DNA from: a virus
Reading direction: 5' to 3' (one strand)
Virus record (IMG/VR): IMGVR_UViG_3300048009_000147
Coordinates: 1-33,585 of that record
Length of the DNA: 33,585 nucleotides
In this document: piece by piece, positions 23,124 through 30,407 of the stretch
Layout of the letters: every line of letters begins with the position of its first letter
Numbering within the stretch: the stretch's first letter is position 1
Made by a program: the position numbers and the translations under genes
Notes under the pieces: generated by a model
Databases searched by the model: none
Seen by the model: only the letters and a program-made list of their open reading frames with translations
Told to the model about the DNA's origin: nothing

Positions 23124-23296
23124 TGAAATTAATTAGATACATGATCACATATACGTTACCTGCTACAGGTAATCGTCACCACTTCAGGATCGTGGAAGCA
23201 CGATCCCAGTCTGAATCAAGGCAACTCTTTGAAGCAGACGTGCCTACTGCTAAGTGGATTTGCAGTGGTGTAATGCCCCAAAGCAGGAGTTTGTAA
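23123..23296 (+). CDS. Small hypothetical protein (57 aa)
   Basis: The ATG at 23123 overlaps the thyX stop (TAATG) and the stop overlaps the next ATG in the same way. Basic, beta-rich peptide ('YMITYTLPATGNRHHFRIVEA'), similar in layout to small beta-beta-alpha proteins. No family recognised. Confidence 0.62.
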   Translation: MKLIRYMITYTLPATGNRHHFRIVEARSQSESRQLFEADVPTAKWICSGVMPQSRSL

Positions 23297-23526
23297 TGCC
23301 TACATACAGTGTAAAGAATCTAAAGACAGGCGAGAAAAAAGAATTCTCTATGTCAATGGTCGCCTATGATCAGTGGCGTAAAGATAATCCCGACTGGGAT
23401 AAGGACTGGCAGGCAGGTGTCGCTGGCACTACCTACGGAGAACCCAAACAATCGGATGGATTCAAAGAGGTCATGCAGAAGATGCAAGCCGACCACCCTA
23501 GAGCAAACTTGTCCCGTTACACCTAA
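23296..23526 (+). CDS. Small FmdB-like protein lacking zinc cysteines (76 aa)
   Basis: The start 'MPTYSVKNLKTGEKKEFSMSM' resembles the N-terminal strands of FmdB-type zinc-ribbon proteins, and the C-terminal 'DGFKEVMQKM' resembles phage versions. The protein has no Cys, so no zinc ribbon can form. Coupled by TAATG to the upstream gene. Function unknown. Confidence 0.62.
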   Translation: MPTYSVKNLKTGEKKEFSMSMVAYDQWRKDNPDWDKDWQAGVAGTTYGEPKQSDGFKEVMQKMQADHPRANLSRYT

Positions 23527-23540
23527 CCAACACCCCCTCT

Positions 23541-24305
23541 ATGCCAACATCTGTCAAGTCCAAGACACGCCGTCGCTCCATGAAACTGGAGACACTCACA
23601 GCAAAGCAAATGAGAAGAAAGAAACCTATCAATCTTGAGCATCTCAAGCAGATCAATCCACTCACAGACAATCAAGAAACTATCTTCAACTCTTACGCTG
23701 AAGGTAAGAATCTAGTATTGCATGGTGCCGCTGGCACAGGTAAGACATTCATTAGTCTTTACTTAGCATTGCGTGAGGTCTTGGATCCTGAGACTCCATA
23801 CGAGAAGGTTTACATGGTCCGATCACTGGTCCCTACTAGAGAGATTGGTTTTCTCCCTGGTGATCATGAGGACAAGAGTAACCTTTACCAGATTCCCTAT
23901 AAGAATATGGTGAAGTATATGTTTGAGATGCCAGATGACAATGCCTTCGAGGCACTGTATGATAACCTCAGAGCACAGGAGACTGTCTCTTTCTGGTCTA
24001 CCTCATTCATTCGTGGCGTGACACTTGACAAGTGTATTATAATTGTAGATGAGTTTAGTAATCTCAACTTCCATGAGCTTGATTCCATTATCACTCGTGT
24101 TGGTGAAGATTCTAAGATCATCTTCTCTGGTGACTACTCCCAGTCCGATCTCGTGAAATCTAATGAGCGCAATGGCGTCCTTGACTTCATGAAGATCCTA
24201 CAATCTATGCCATCCTTCGACTGTGTTGAGTTTGGTATCGAGGACATCGTAAGGTCTGGTTTAGTGAAAGAGTATCTTGTATCTAAAATTAACATGGGAA
24301 TGTGA
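23541..24305 (+). CDS. phoH: PhoH-like ATPase
   Basis: 254 aa. Walker A is 'GAAGTGKT' (62-69) and Walker B 'IIIVDEFSN' (166-174), with 'GDYSQSDL' as a sensor region, the order of the PhoH P-loop fold. The N-terminal 30 residues are Lys/Arg-rich. PhoH is very common in marine phages; its function is unproven, possibly RNA-linked ATPase activity. No pho-box was identified upstream. It is followed directly by a nuclease gene. Confidence 0.95.
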   Translation: MPTSVKSKTRRRSMKLETLTAKQMRRKKPINLEHLKQINPLTDNQETIFNSYAEGKNLVLHGAAGTGKTFISLYLALREVLDPETPYEKVYMVRSLVPTREIGFLPGDHEDKSNLYQIPYKNMVKYMFEMPDDNAFEALYDNLRAQETVSFWSTSFIRGVTLDKCIIIVDEFSNLNFHELDSIITRVGEDSKIIFSGDYSQSDLVKSNERNGVLDFMKILQSMPSFDCVEFGIEDIVRSGLVKEYLVSKINMGM

Positions 24306-24980
24306 ATGTCTTTTAATTATGTGGGTCCTGCTTCTCCCCTCAAAGAGTTGGAGAGTAGGACTCTTCCTCACGGAAGATTCTATAAGACCGATAGTGGTTG
24401 GATGCCTAGCGTCACAACTGTTGTCGGTCATAATACTAAGGCAGGTATCCTTGCCTGGGAGAAACGAGTAGGATATACTGAGGCAGAGCGCATCCGCCGT
24501 GCAGCATCATGGCGTGGCACCAAATACCATACCATCGTGGAGCACTATCTTAAAAATGAATTGGAAGAAGTTGAAAAAAGCGAGGGTCTTCCCAAGTACC
24601 TTTTTGGGTTTGCTCGTCAGGATCTTGATCGTATTTCTAACATTCATTGTATTGAAGCCCCTCTTCATTCTCTTAAGTTGGGGATTGCTGGTCGTGTTGA
24701 TTGCATTGCTGAGTTTGATAATTCTCTAGCAATCATTGACTTCAAAACTACAACTCGAATTAAGAAAGAAGAGTATCTTAAGTCATACTTCGTGCAGGAA
24801 GCAGCGTATGCTTACATGTATTATGAGATGACAGGTGTTGAAGTGGACAAACTTGTCACAATTTCAGTATCCGAGCAAGGATCCATGCAAGTTGTGGAAA
24901 AGTATGATAAGATACCTTATATGGATACACTCATCAAATGGATCGAAGAGTATCGCTACTATGTCGAGGGACTTAAATGA
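24306..24980 (+). CDS. PD-(D/E)XK exonuclease-like protein (RecB/MGME1 type)
   Basis: 224 aa starting immediately after the phoH stop. 'RGTKYHTIVEHYL' (70-82) is the GxxxH..E helix of RecB-like nucleases. 'GRVDCIAEF' gives Asp132, 'LAIIDFKTT' gives Asp145-x-Lys147, and 'YFVQEAAYAYMY' the Q/Y motif (Gln164, Tyr168). This is the full catalytic set of a Cas4/RecB/MGME1-type single-strand exonuclease. A role in DNA processing or host DNA breakdown is inferred. Confidence 0.87.
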   Translation: MSFNYVGPASPLKELESRTLPHGRFYKTDSGWMPSVTTVVGHNTKAGILAWEKRVGYTEAERIRRAASWRGTKYHTIVEHYLKNELEEVEKSEGLPKYLFGFARQDLDRISNIHCIEAPLHSLKLGIAGRVDCIAEFDNSLAIIDFKTTTRIKKEEYLKSYFVQEAAYAYMYYEMTGVEVDKLVTISVSEQGSMQVVEKYDKIPYMDTLIKWIEEYRYYVEGLK

Positions 24981-25222
24981 AAGAGATTGAAGAAAAATTC
25001 ATGACACAAGGTAAGTTTACCTCACTCGTGGAAATGCGAGTCAAAGAGTCTCAAGGACTCATCAACTACATAGAAGCAGTCGCATCTGTTTGCGAGGAGT
25101 TTGAGATCGAGGTTGAAACTGTGAGTAAACTCATCTCGAAACCACTCAAGGACAAAATTAAATGGGACGCACAGCAATTAAATTACATTAAACGAACGAG
25201 TAGAGGTATCCTGCCACTATGA
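24977..25222 (+). CDS. Late-transcription accessory protein gp33-like candidate
   Basis: 81 aa, starts in an ATGA overlap. A helical protein with 'INYIEAVASVCEEFEIEVETVSKLISKPLKDKI'-type core (split here: 'LINYIEAVASVCEE' and 'VSKLISKPLKDKIK'), ending in a hydrophobic 'RGILPL'. I recall this core from phage proteins annotated gp33, and the position upstream of gp32 matches T4 gene order (33-59-32). T4 gp33 bridges RNA polymerase and sliding clamp for late transcription. The assignment is by memory and position only. Confidence 0.55.
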   Translation: MKEIEEKFMTQGKFTSLVEMRVKESQGLINYIEAVASVCEEFEIEVETVSKLISKPLKDKIKWDAQQLNYIKRTSRGILPL

Positions 25223-25587
25223 CAGACAACGAATTTTTCAAGAGTGACGTAGTAAAAGAGGAAGTAGAAGAGATTCAGGAGTGTTATACAGATCTCTTGA
25301 AGATGTCTGCAGGTCTTAAGGAGTTTGATCCTGAGCAACGTCTAGAGCATGTGGAGAAGACCCTGGAGTTGATTGCTAAGCAGAAAGTATTCTACTCACG
25401 CTTGGCACTAGCATCACATGGGTTGGATCCTACTGATGACAAAGACAATGAAGCAAAGTATGTGAAGGATAGGATTGATCTCCTATCACAAGAGTATTCT
25501 GGTGGATTGAATCTAATGATGATCCTTCAGACGATGGAAGACAAACTGCAAACTTGGAGAAAGGAGTTGAAAGATGCCAAATCCTGA
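25219..25587 (+). CDS. DUF1825-like protein (122 aa)
   Basis: An all-helical acidic protein. 'FFKSDVVKEEVEEIQECYTDL' (seen in two parts: 'FFKSDVVKEEVEEI' and 'ECYTDLLKMS') followed by 'EKTLELIAKQKVFYSRL' matches my memory of DUF1825, a family of cyanobacteria and their phages. It is probably host-derived. Function unknown. Coupled to the gp33-like gene by ATGA. Confidence 0.75.
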   Translation: MTDNEFFKSDVVKEEVEEIQECYTDLLKMSAGLKEFDPEQRLEHVEKTLELIAKQKVFYSRLALASHGLDPTDDKDNEAKYVKDRIDLLSQEYSGGLNLMMILQTMEDKLQTWRKELKDAKS

Positions 25588-25726
25588 AGCACTATGGCAA
25601 GACATGCAGAAACTCGATGACCTATACGAAGAGTTACTGTGGGACGCTGACGACGAGCTACAATTCACTCACGATGGTGAGAAGGTCCTGATCATAAACC
25701 GCACACGGGCGCTTGACAAACGCTAA
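25574..25726 (+). CDS. Small acidic hypothetical protein (50 aa)
   Basis: The ATG at 25574 overlaps the previous gene by 14 nt and follows GGAG. Acidic and helical with 'DLYEELLWDADDELQF'. The end of the gene contains a TTGACA sequence and a CTAAATAA motif upstream of gp32. No family recognised. Confidence 0.6.
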   Translation: MPNPEALWQDMQKLDDLYEELLWDADDELQFTHDGEKVLIINRTRALDKR

Positions 25727-25745
25727 ATAAGAGTGCTACCATAAT
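25713..25745 (+). promoter_or_regulatory. Possible gp32 promoter region
   Basis: TTGACA (25713-25718) has no ideal -10: TACCAT at 25737 (18-bp spacer) is weak and CATAAT at 25740 is too far. CTAAATAA (25722-25729) resembles a late box. Some promoter is expected because gp32 is highly expressed. Confidence 0.35.
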
Positions 25746-25787
25746 ACGGTGGCAAACACAACAAAACACAACACAACGGAGAAACAC

Positions 25788-26726
25788 ATGTCTTTTGCAA
25801 GTCTTAAGAAAAAGTCTGGCACGTTTGATAAACTGACCCAGCAGATTGAAAAGATGTCCAAACCACAGGGTGCTGGTCCTGACGAGCGTCTCTGGAAACC
25901 TGGGGTGGACAAGAGCGGAAACGGTTATGCCGTGATCCGTTTCCTTCCTGAGCCTGATGGTGAAGACCTTCCTTGGGCACAGGTGTGGAGCCACGCTTTC
26001 CAAGGTCCTGGTGGATGGTATATTGAAAACTCTCTCACTACATTGGGTCAGAAAGATCCTGTTGGTGAATTGAATCGCACACTCTGGAATAGTGGTCTCG
26101 ATGCTGACAAAGAGATTGCTCGTAAGCAGAAGAGGAAACTCTCCTACTACAGCAACATCTATGTGGTGAAGGATCAACTGAATCCTCAGAATGAGGGTAA
26201 AGTATTCCTCTATAAGTATGGTAAGAAGATCCACGACAAGGTGGTGTCCTCTATGCAACCTCAGTTTGAGGATGAAGAGCCTATCAATCCTTTCGATCTT
26301 TGGCAAGGCGCTGACTTCCGTATCAAGATCCAGACCATTGGTGGTTACTGGAATTACGATAAGTCTGACTTCGCATCACCTGCTACGTTGGGTGGTTTCG
26401 ATGATGACAAACTGGAAGCACTGTGGAAGTCTCAGTATTCCCTCAAGGAATTCACTGATCCTACTGCATTCAAGTCTTACGAGAAACTGGAAGAGCGTTT
26501 GAATATGGTCCTTAACAAGGGTCGTACTCAGGTCCGCACTCGTGACGAGTCCTTCGAGGATGAGTCTGAGGGACGTGGCAATTTCAACTCGCCTGACATT
26601 ATGCCACCTGCACAAGTGGTCGCTCCCGACCCCACACCCAGTGGATTCGGTGCTAAGATTGAAGAGTTAAATAAGGCAGATGATGGTCCTGACTTGGACT
26701 ACTTCGCCGCACTCGCTAACGACTAA
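25788..26726 (+). CDS. 32: Single-stranded DNA-binding protein gp32
   Basis: 312 aa (T4: 301). The ATG at 25788 follows CGGAG and gives the basic N-terminal 'ASLKKKSG', equivalent to the T4 LAST motif used for cooperative binding. The core matches T4 gp32: 'AVIRFLP', 'WYIENS', 'YYSNIYVVKD' and 'GKVFLYKYGKKI'. The tail is acidic with a Pro-rich linker, the segment that recruits partner proteins. There is no Cys anywhere in the protein, so the zinc ribbon of T4 gp32 is missing. It coats ssDNA in replication and recombination. Confidence 0.93.
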   Translation: MSFASLKKKSGTFDKLTQQIEKMSKPQGAGPDERLWKPGVDKSGNGYAVIRFLPEPDGEDLPWAQVWSHAFQGPGGWYIENSLTTLGQKDPVGELNRTLWNSGLDADKEIARKQKRKLSYYSNIYVVKDQLNPQNEGKVFLYKYGKKIHDKVVSSMQPQFEDEEPINPFDLWQGADFRIKIQTIGGYWNYDKSDFASPATLGGFDDDKLEALWKSQYSLKEFTDPTAFKSYEKLEERLNMVLNKGRTQVRTRDESFEDESEGRGNFNSPDIMPPAQVVAPDPTPSGFGAKIEELNKADDGPDLDYFAALAND

Positions 26727-26727
26727 C

Positions 26728-27009
26728 ATGAAAAAACTTGCCCTTGCCACTCTGCTGCTACTGTCTGCTGCGGCACCTGCCAACGCACTAACCTGGAAGG
26801 AATTCTGGGAGCCGTTTGATGGGCATGGGCATTATGAATCTCATCACTACCATCATTATTATGAGCGTCCTAGGAGACGCATGTGTGAAGTGCAAGTAAC
26901 CCGACGTGTTTGGGTCCCTGGTCGTTGGTTAGGGCGCTACGAATACGTCGAAGGTTACTACGAGAAGCAGACACGTCTCAAGTATAAACCTTGTGGACGA
27001 CACTATTAA
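26728..27009 (+). CDS. Secreted His/Tyr-rich small protein (93 aa)
   Basis: The start one base after the gp32 stop gives a classic signal peptide ('MKKLALATLLLLSAAAPANA'). The mature part has a His/Tyr cluster ('HGHYESHHYHHYYERP') that could bind metal, and 'WVPGRWLGRYEYVEGYY', a pattern found in small envelope proteins. Two Cys could form a disulfide. A periplasmic or envelope location is likely; function unknown. Confidence 0.72.
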   Translation: MKKLALATLLLLSAAAPANALTWKEFWEPFDGHGHYESHHYHHYYERPRRRMCEVQVTRRVWVPGRWLGRYEYVEGYYEKQTRLKYKPCGRHY

Positions 27010-27100
27010 CCCCTATATATTATTTCACTTTTGATTCACAGGATCGGCGGAAAAAAATTCGGGGTAATTTTTCGTCTCCAGGGTTTTTCACTATTTTACT
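27010..27100 (+). other. Intergenic region after the gp32 operon
   Basis: 91 nt with no ORF. Contains an A/T-rich start (CTATATATTATTTC), a run of A7 and later T-rich segments. No clean terminator stem or promoter pair is seen. Confidence 0.4.
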
Positions 27101-27307
27101 ATGACAACACACTACAAACCATATTCCCAAGAATGGCACAGATACCGCTATTTGAAGGAGGCACTAGATAAGTATATTGACGATTACGTCGATAATGACA
27201 CTATCATGAAGGATATCCTAGGTATCGTCTGTGAACGCCAAGAAAGAGCACACGCTGAATTCCATAGACTGGAAGACCTCGAACTCAAACTCGATTTTAG
27301 AGACTAA
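27101..27307 (+). CDS. Hypothetical protein (68 aa)
   Basis: ATG at 27101 without a clear ribosome site. Helical, acidic, Tyr-rich N-terminus ('YKPYSQEWHRYRYL') and one Cys. First of a run of six tightly packed small genes to 28540. No family recognised. Confidence 0.62.
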   Translation: MTTHYKPYSQEWHRYRYLKEALDKYIDDYVDNDTIMKDILGIVCERQERAHAEFHRLEDLELKLDFRD

Positions 27308-27308
27308 C

Positions 27309-27623
27309 ATGTTATCCACTCAATACAGACTTAGACTAGAGTTTATCTGTAAGAAGATCGCTAACAAGGAAGAAGTAAAACTAGAGGACATGATCTGGGC
27401 AGAGAAAATTGCCAAACAGTATACAACTGCCCGAGACTGGTTAAAGCAAGCACGACGACAAGCTTCCCAAGACATTGAAGAAGGAAGTATCGATGATTTT
27501 ATGAATAGGATGGGATTAGGCGACCCCGACCCATCCAACCACAAAACGGGGTTTGACAGTGCAGACGATATTAAGAATTGGTTTCATCAAGACAAACCTG
27601 ATGATTGGAGGCAGCGAGATTGA
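27309..27623 (+). CDS. Hypothetical protein (104 aa)
   Basis: The ATG at 27309 lies one base after the previous stop. A helical N-terminal domain ('YRLRLEFICKKIANKEEV', 'WAEKIAKQY', 'DWLKQARRQ') is followed by an acidic, Asp-rich tail. I recall similar cyanophage proteins but no function. Confidence 0.68.
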   Translation: MLSTQYRLRLEFICKKIANKEEVKLEDMIWAEKIAKQYTTARDWLKQARRQASQDIEEGSIDDFMNRMGLGDPDPSNHKTGFDSADDIKNWFHQDKPDDWRQRD

Positions 27624-27631
27624 GTAGTAAA

Positions 27632-27919
27632 ATGCTGTTTTTGGTTGATGCAGGAGATGGCAGATGCATCAGTCACGATGGATATATCCAACTTGGTAGT
27701 TTCTCCCATAGTGTAGAAAAACACCTTGAGTTGTGTCCTGAGCAAGAATGGCAGGTGACCTATTGGATGCCTGATCCATTTTATATGAGATATCCACGAC
27801 CCAACTATCAGCACACTATGAAGGCAAATGAAGGATCTCCTAAAACCGACAATGCCACTGATAGCAGACCAAGAGACTTTCCAGACCAAGCAACCAATCG
27901 CTTAGAGAGGACACTATGA
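27632..27919 (+). CDS. Hypothetical protein (95 aa)
   Basis: The ATG at 27632 is chosen; a TTG at 27620 in a TTGA overlap with the previous gene is an alternative. The first half has beta character ('MLFLVDAGDGRCISHDGYIQ' trimmed to its core: 'LFLVDAGDG', 'DGYIQLGSF'). The second half is polar and Pro-rich, probably disordered. No family recognised. Confidence 0.62.
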   Translation: MLFLVDAGDGRCISHDGYIQLGSFSHSVEKHLELCPEQEWQVTYWMPDPFYMRYPRPNYQHTMKANEGSPKTDNATDSRPRDFPDQATNRLERTL

Positions 27920-28146
27920 GTGAAAAGATCACTCCACAGACTTATATTGATATGAATAAGGAATTCGTGGAGGATGATATTCCTTTCCGAATCTCTATTC
28001 CTACACAGGAAGCAATTGACGAGTGGAAGTCAAAACCACCCGAGCACTATAAGACCCCACCAGCAGTAGATATGGTTGCTGAGATGTGGGCAGAGCAACA
28101 CCGAATAGAAGAAGAGGCAAAACTACAACTTGAGCTAGATCTATGA
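27916..28146 (+). CDS. Hypothetical protein (76 aa)
   Basis: Starts in an ATGA overlap with the previous gene. Acidic, with a central Pro-rich segment ('KSKPPEHYKTPP') and a long helical tail rich in Glu. Soluble. No motif recognised. Confidence 0.65.
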   Translation: MSEKITPQTYIDMNKEFVEDDIPFRISIPTQEAIDEWKSKPPEHYKTPPAVDMVAEMWAEQHRIEEEAKLQLELDL

Positions 28147-28295
28147 AATTTGAAAATGATAAAGGTTTCGCACTTGAAATGCAACTAGATAATATATGCA
28201 GGATATTGGGTGGCGAAGTAAGTCACTATATCTGCACTGATAGAAAGACCCAGCATCAAAAGATAGTAATTACCTACGATCACAAGGAGAAGTAA
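28143..28295 (+). CDS. Small hypothetical protein (50 aa)
   Basis: The ATG at 28143 is in an ATGA overlap and the stop overlaps the next ATG (TAATG). Two Cys ('NICRILGG', 'YICTDRK') with a terminal strand. No family recognised, but coupling on both sides supports translation. Confidence 0.62.
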   Translation: MKFENDKGFALEMQLDNICRILGGEVSHYICTDRKTQHQKIVITYDHKEK

Positions 28296-28540
28296 TGGTA
28301 GTACCTCAGACCGCCGTAATCTATTCTAATGGAAGCCTTGAATGTGAAAGAGCAGCACAACTGCTAAAAGCACTAGATGGCGAATATCTCGAATATCGCC
28401 TAGATCAGCATTTTGACCAAAGAGCGTTTGAAAACGAATTTGGACCAAAAGCAGAATACCCACAAATTGCACTTGGAGCGCAACATGTGGGTAATTTGAA
28501 AGAATTGCTACATGTAGCAAAAGACAGAGGACTTATTTAA
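28295..28540 (+). CDS. Degenerate glutaredoxin-like protein (81 aa)
   Basis: Thioredoxin-fold pattern: first strand 'TAVIYSNGS', helix with 'LECERAAQLLKAL', second strand 'YLEYRLD', and 'EYPQIALG' with the cis-Pro in the right place. The active site reads SLEC instead of CPxC, so only the second cysteine position remains. A monothiol or non-redox role is inferred. Length and order match the 20494 glutaredoxin. Its stop codon overlaps the stop of the opposing gp53 gene (TTAA). Confidence 0.72.
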   Translation: MVVPQTAVIYSNGSLECERAAQLLKALDGEYLEYRLDQHFDQRAFENEFGPKAEYPQIALGAQHVGNLKELLHVAKDRGLI

Positions 28541-29496
28541 TATCCACCACCACCGCTGTAGGACGATCCTGAGGATCCTGATGTCTGACCACTAGAAGAT
28601 CCAGCAGATCCATATTGGTTAGTTTCAGTTGTATCCATCTGTCCTGCCTGCTCAATAGTAGCACTATTAGTGCCAGTAGAGACAGTAACTGCAACGGTGC
28701 TACCATCAGCAAGCACATCACCTTCAGAGATAGTAGGATCAGAAGATCCAAAGTTTCTGGAGGTGTATTCTGCTGAAGAGGAGAAGTCGATAGACGATGT
28801 TCTTCCCACAAGAGTCTCGTATGTGGGTTTGACGTTGGTAAATGCTTCTGCAACAACGTTAGAAGTCTTCTTAATGCCTGTAGCAGCATCAACTTCATTA
28901 GAAGGAAGGTATTCAACCAGTTTCTCAAATTCTTCAACGAATGCATCGATATATTGAGGTTTAAGGATGTGTATACCTCTCTTATAGTCATTCAATTGAG
29001 TTTCATAGTCATAATTGGAGACGGGTCTAATTAACTCTTCTCTAGGGATAACTGTGCCATCAGGTCTCTGGTATTGGAAGTCCTCTGGGACCTCAAATCC
29101 ATCTCTAAGGACTACATCACCCCTTGTGCTTTTAATTTCTTGTGTCACCCAGTGGTGGACACTCTCTACATGAGCAACACCATACTTACGGACCATGTGC
29201 TGATACATCTCCTGCTCACTCATAGGCCATTCATCATAGATGTTGATGATGTTATTAGTGAGGAGCACAACCCAATCATAGTCAACATCACCATATACCC
29301 TGTCAGCAATCTGCTCAGGTCTTTCATTATGTTGGATAATGTATTTTTCAAATCCAAGAATCACATCACTCAGATCATCTCTGATCTTAATACGACGAAA
29401 GAGATTCTTCGCTCTAACGTAAGGATCATTGCTACCTGTGCGATAACTTGATGTCCTTACGAATACATCTGGTAAGTAGGAGAAATAATTTGCCAT
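28537..29496 (-). CDS. 53: Baseplate wedge protein gp53
   Basis: 319 aa on the minus strand. The N-terminal 'NYFSYLPDV', 'DYDWVVLLTNNIINIYDEWP' (split: 'DYDWVVLLTNN', 'IYDEWPMS') and following region match T4 gp53, which links wedges around the hub. T4 gp53 is about 196 aa, so this version has an extra C-terminal part of roughly 120 residues ending in a Gly/Ser-rich tail ('SSSGQTSGSSGSS'). The ATG overlaps the gp48 stop (TAATG on the minus strand). The stop overlaps the convergent glutaredoxin-like gene. Confidence 0.9.
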   Translation of the reverse strand: MANYFSYLPDVFVRTSSYRTGSNDPYVRAKNLFRRIKIRDDLSDVILGFEKYIIQHNERPEQIADRVYGDVDYDWVVLLTNNIINIYDEWPMSEQEMYQHMVRKYGVAHVESVHHWVTQEIKSTRGDVVLRDGFEVPEDFQYQRPDGTVIPREELIRPVSNYDYETQLNDYKRGIHILKPQYIDAFVEEFEKLVEYLPSNEVDAATGIKKTSNVVAEAFTNVKPTYETLVGRTSSIDFSSSAEYTSRNFGSSDPTISEGDVLADGSTVAVTVSTGTNSATIEQAGQMDTTETNQYGSAGSSSGQTSGSSGSSYSGGGGY

Positions 29497-30407
29497 TAGT
29501 CTTCAAAGTTTTCGCGTGTGCGGTATTTGGTTTCTTGGAAAGTAAGAGTCATGTTATAGACAGCGAAACCGAAATCCTTTGATTCCATGCCAGGAATCTG
29601 GGTGCGAATTGCAGTTGAATCACCAAAGTCAACACTCATGTCTTGCAACACCATCTTGTGAGGGAATCGCATGAGTGTATTCATATATCCTTTTGCTGCA
29701 TTACCCTCACCCAATTCTTCTCTATCATCCTTAGAAACGTATCTAACAATTTCTGCCTTAAACTTATCAGGGATGAGCAACCAGTCGTTTCCTTCTTTTG
29801 CAGGGTGCATTGACTGTCTAAGAGAACTAATGATCTCATAGATTGTCTGCACATCAGCAGCACTCTTAGGCACAAAGGTAAACTTAAAACTATGAGAGAT
29901 AAACCCAACACCTTTGAAGAGCATCTCTTCATAAGGGTTGAATACTTTACCTTGCGTTATTTGGGAAAGGTCGTTAGAATCAATGTTAAACCCATAAGGT
30001 GACACTTCACCCACCGTCGTGTTGATGGCTGCAGCACCAATCTTAAATCCTAGAGCAGGTTTTGCTGCAGCTGCCGCTGCTGAAACATTTTTACCAATAT
30101 TGTCAAGAGATCCACCACTACCAACCACGTCAGCAGCAGCATCAAGTACTGCATTACCAACTGCACCAAGGTTTTTACCTTCATACTTGGCAGAATATCT
30201 TTCATTCAAACCAGGAGGAAGATATAGGTAGAGGGATTTTTGAATTCCACCACTTCCTTTATCACCTCTCTTTTGGTGTTTATAAATATTTAACTTAAGG
30301 TAGTCTATGACTTCCGTTGGGAAAGCAGCTTTATCTCTGATAGACGCTCTGGTGCTACCGCTGGTCCCTAACGGTTTGACCCTTGGAAATACTAAGGTTT
30401 CTGACAT
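29496..30407 (-). CDS. 48: Baseplate tail-tube cap protein gp48
   Basis: 303 aa on the minus strand. 'SLYLYLPPGLNERYSAKY' and the C-terminal strands 'FPHKMVLQDMSVDFG' and 'YNMTLTFQETK' match cyanomyovirus proteins annotated gp48, which caps the baseplate before tube growth. gp54 is the alternative, but a gp54-like gene is present at 31307. The Ala-rich stretch 'NVSAAAAAAKPA' is near residue 110. The start (CAT at 30405-30407) has no ribosome site, but it is the only plausible in-frame start before the conserved region. It shares CATG with the gp4 start on the other strand. Confidence 0.82.
   Translation of the reverse strand: MSETLVFPRVKPLGTSGSTRASIRDKAAFPTEVIDYLKLNIYKHQKRGDKGSGGIQKSLYLYLPPGLNERYSAKYEGKNLGAVGNAVLDAAADVVGSGGSLDNIGKNVSAAAAAAKPALGFKIGAAAINTTVGEVSPYGFNIDSNDLSQITQGKVFNPYEEMLFKGVGFISHSFKFTFVPKSAADVQTIYEIISSLRQSMHPAKEGNDWLLIPDKFKAEIVRYVSKDDREELGEGNAAKGYMNTLMRFPHKMVLQDMSVDFGDSTAIRTQIPGMESKDFGFAVYNMTLTFQETKYRTRENFED
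30281..30288 (+). promoter_or_regulatory. T4-type late promoter for gp4 (inside gp48)
   Basis: Exact TATAAATA on the plus strand, about 118 bp before the gp4 ATG and within the antisense coding region of gp48. The only obvious way to transcribe gp4-gp54-gp26 rightward across the island boundary. Confidence 0.65.

Noticed and set aside
24025-24043. TTGACA followed by TATAAT inside phoH
   Set aside because: The spacer is only 7 bp, too short for a promoter.
25692-26306. 204-codon minus-strand ORF opposite gp32
   Set aside because: The plus strand encodes clear gp32 core motifs; the minus translation shows no family features.
28670-29451. Plus-strand ORFs (28670-28957 and 29074-29451) opposite gp53
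   Set aside because: gp53 motifs on the minus strand are clear. The plus-strand translations are atypical and uncoupled to neighbours.
30307-30405. 33-residue N-terminal extension of gp4
   Set aside because: It is antisense to the gp48 N-terminus. The ATG at 30406 has a ribosome site and gives the expected gp4 length.
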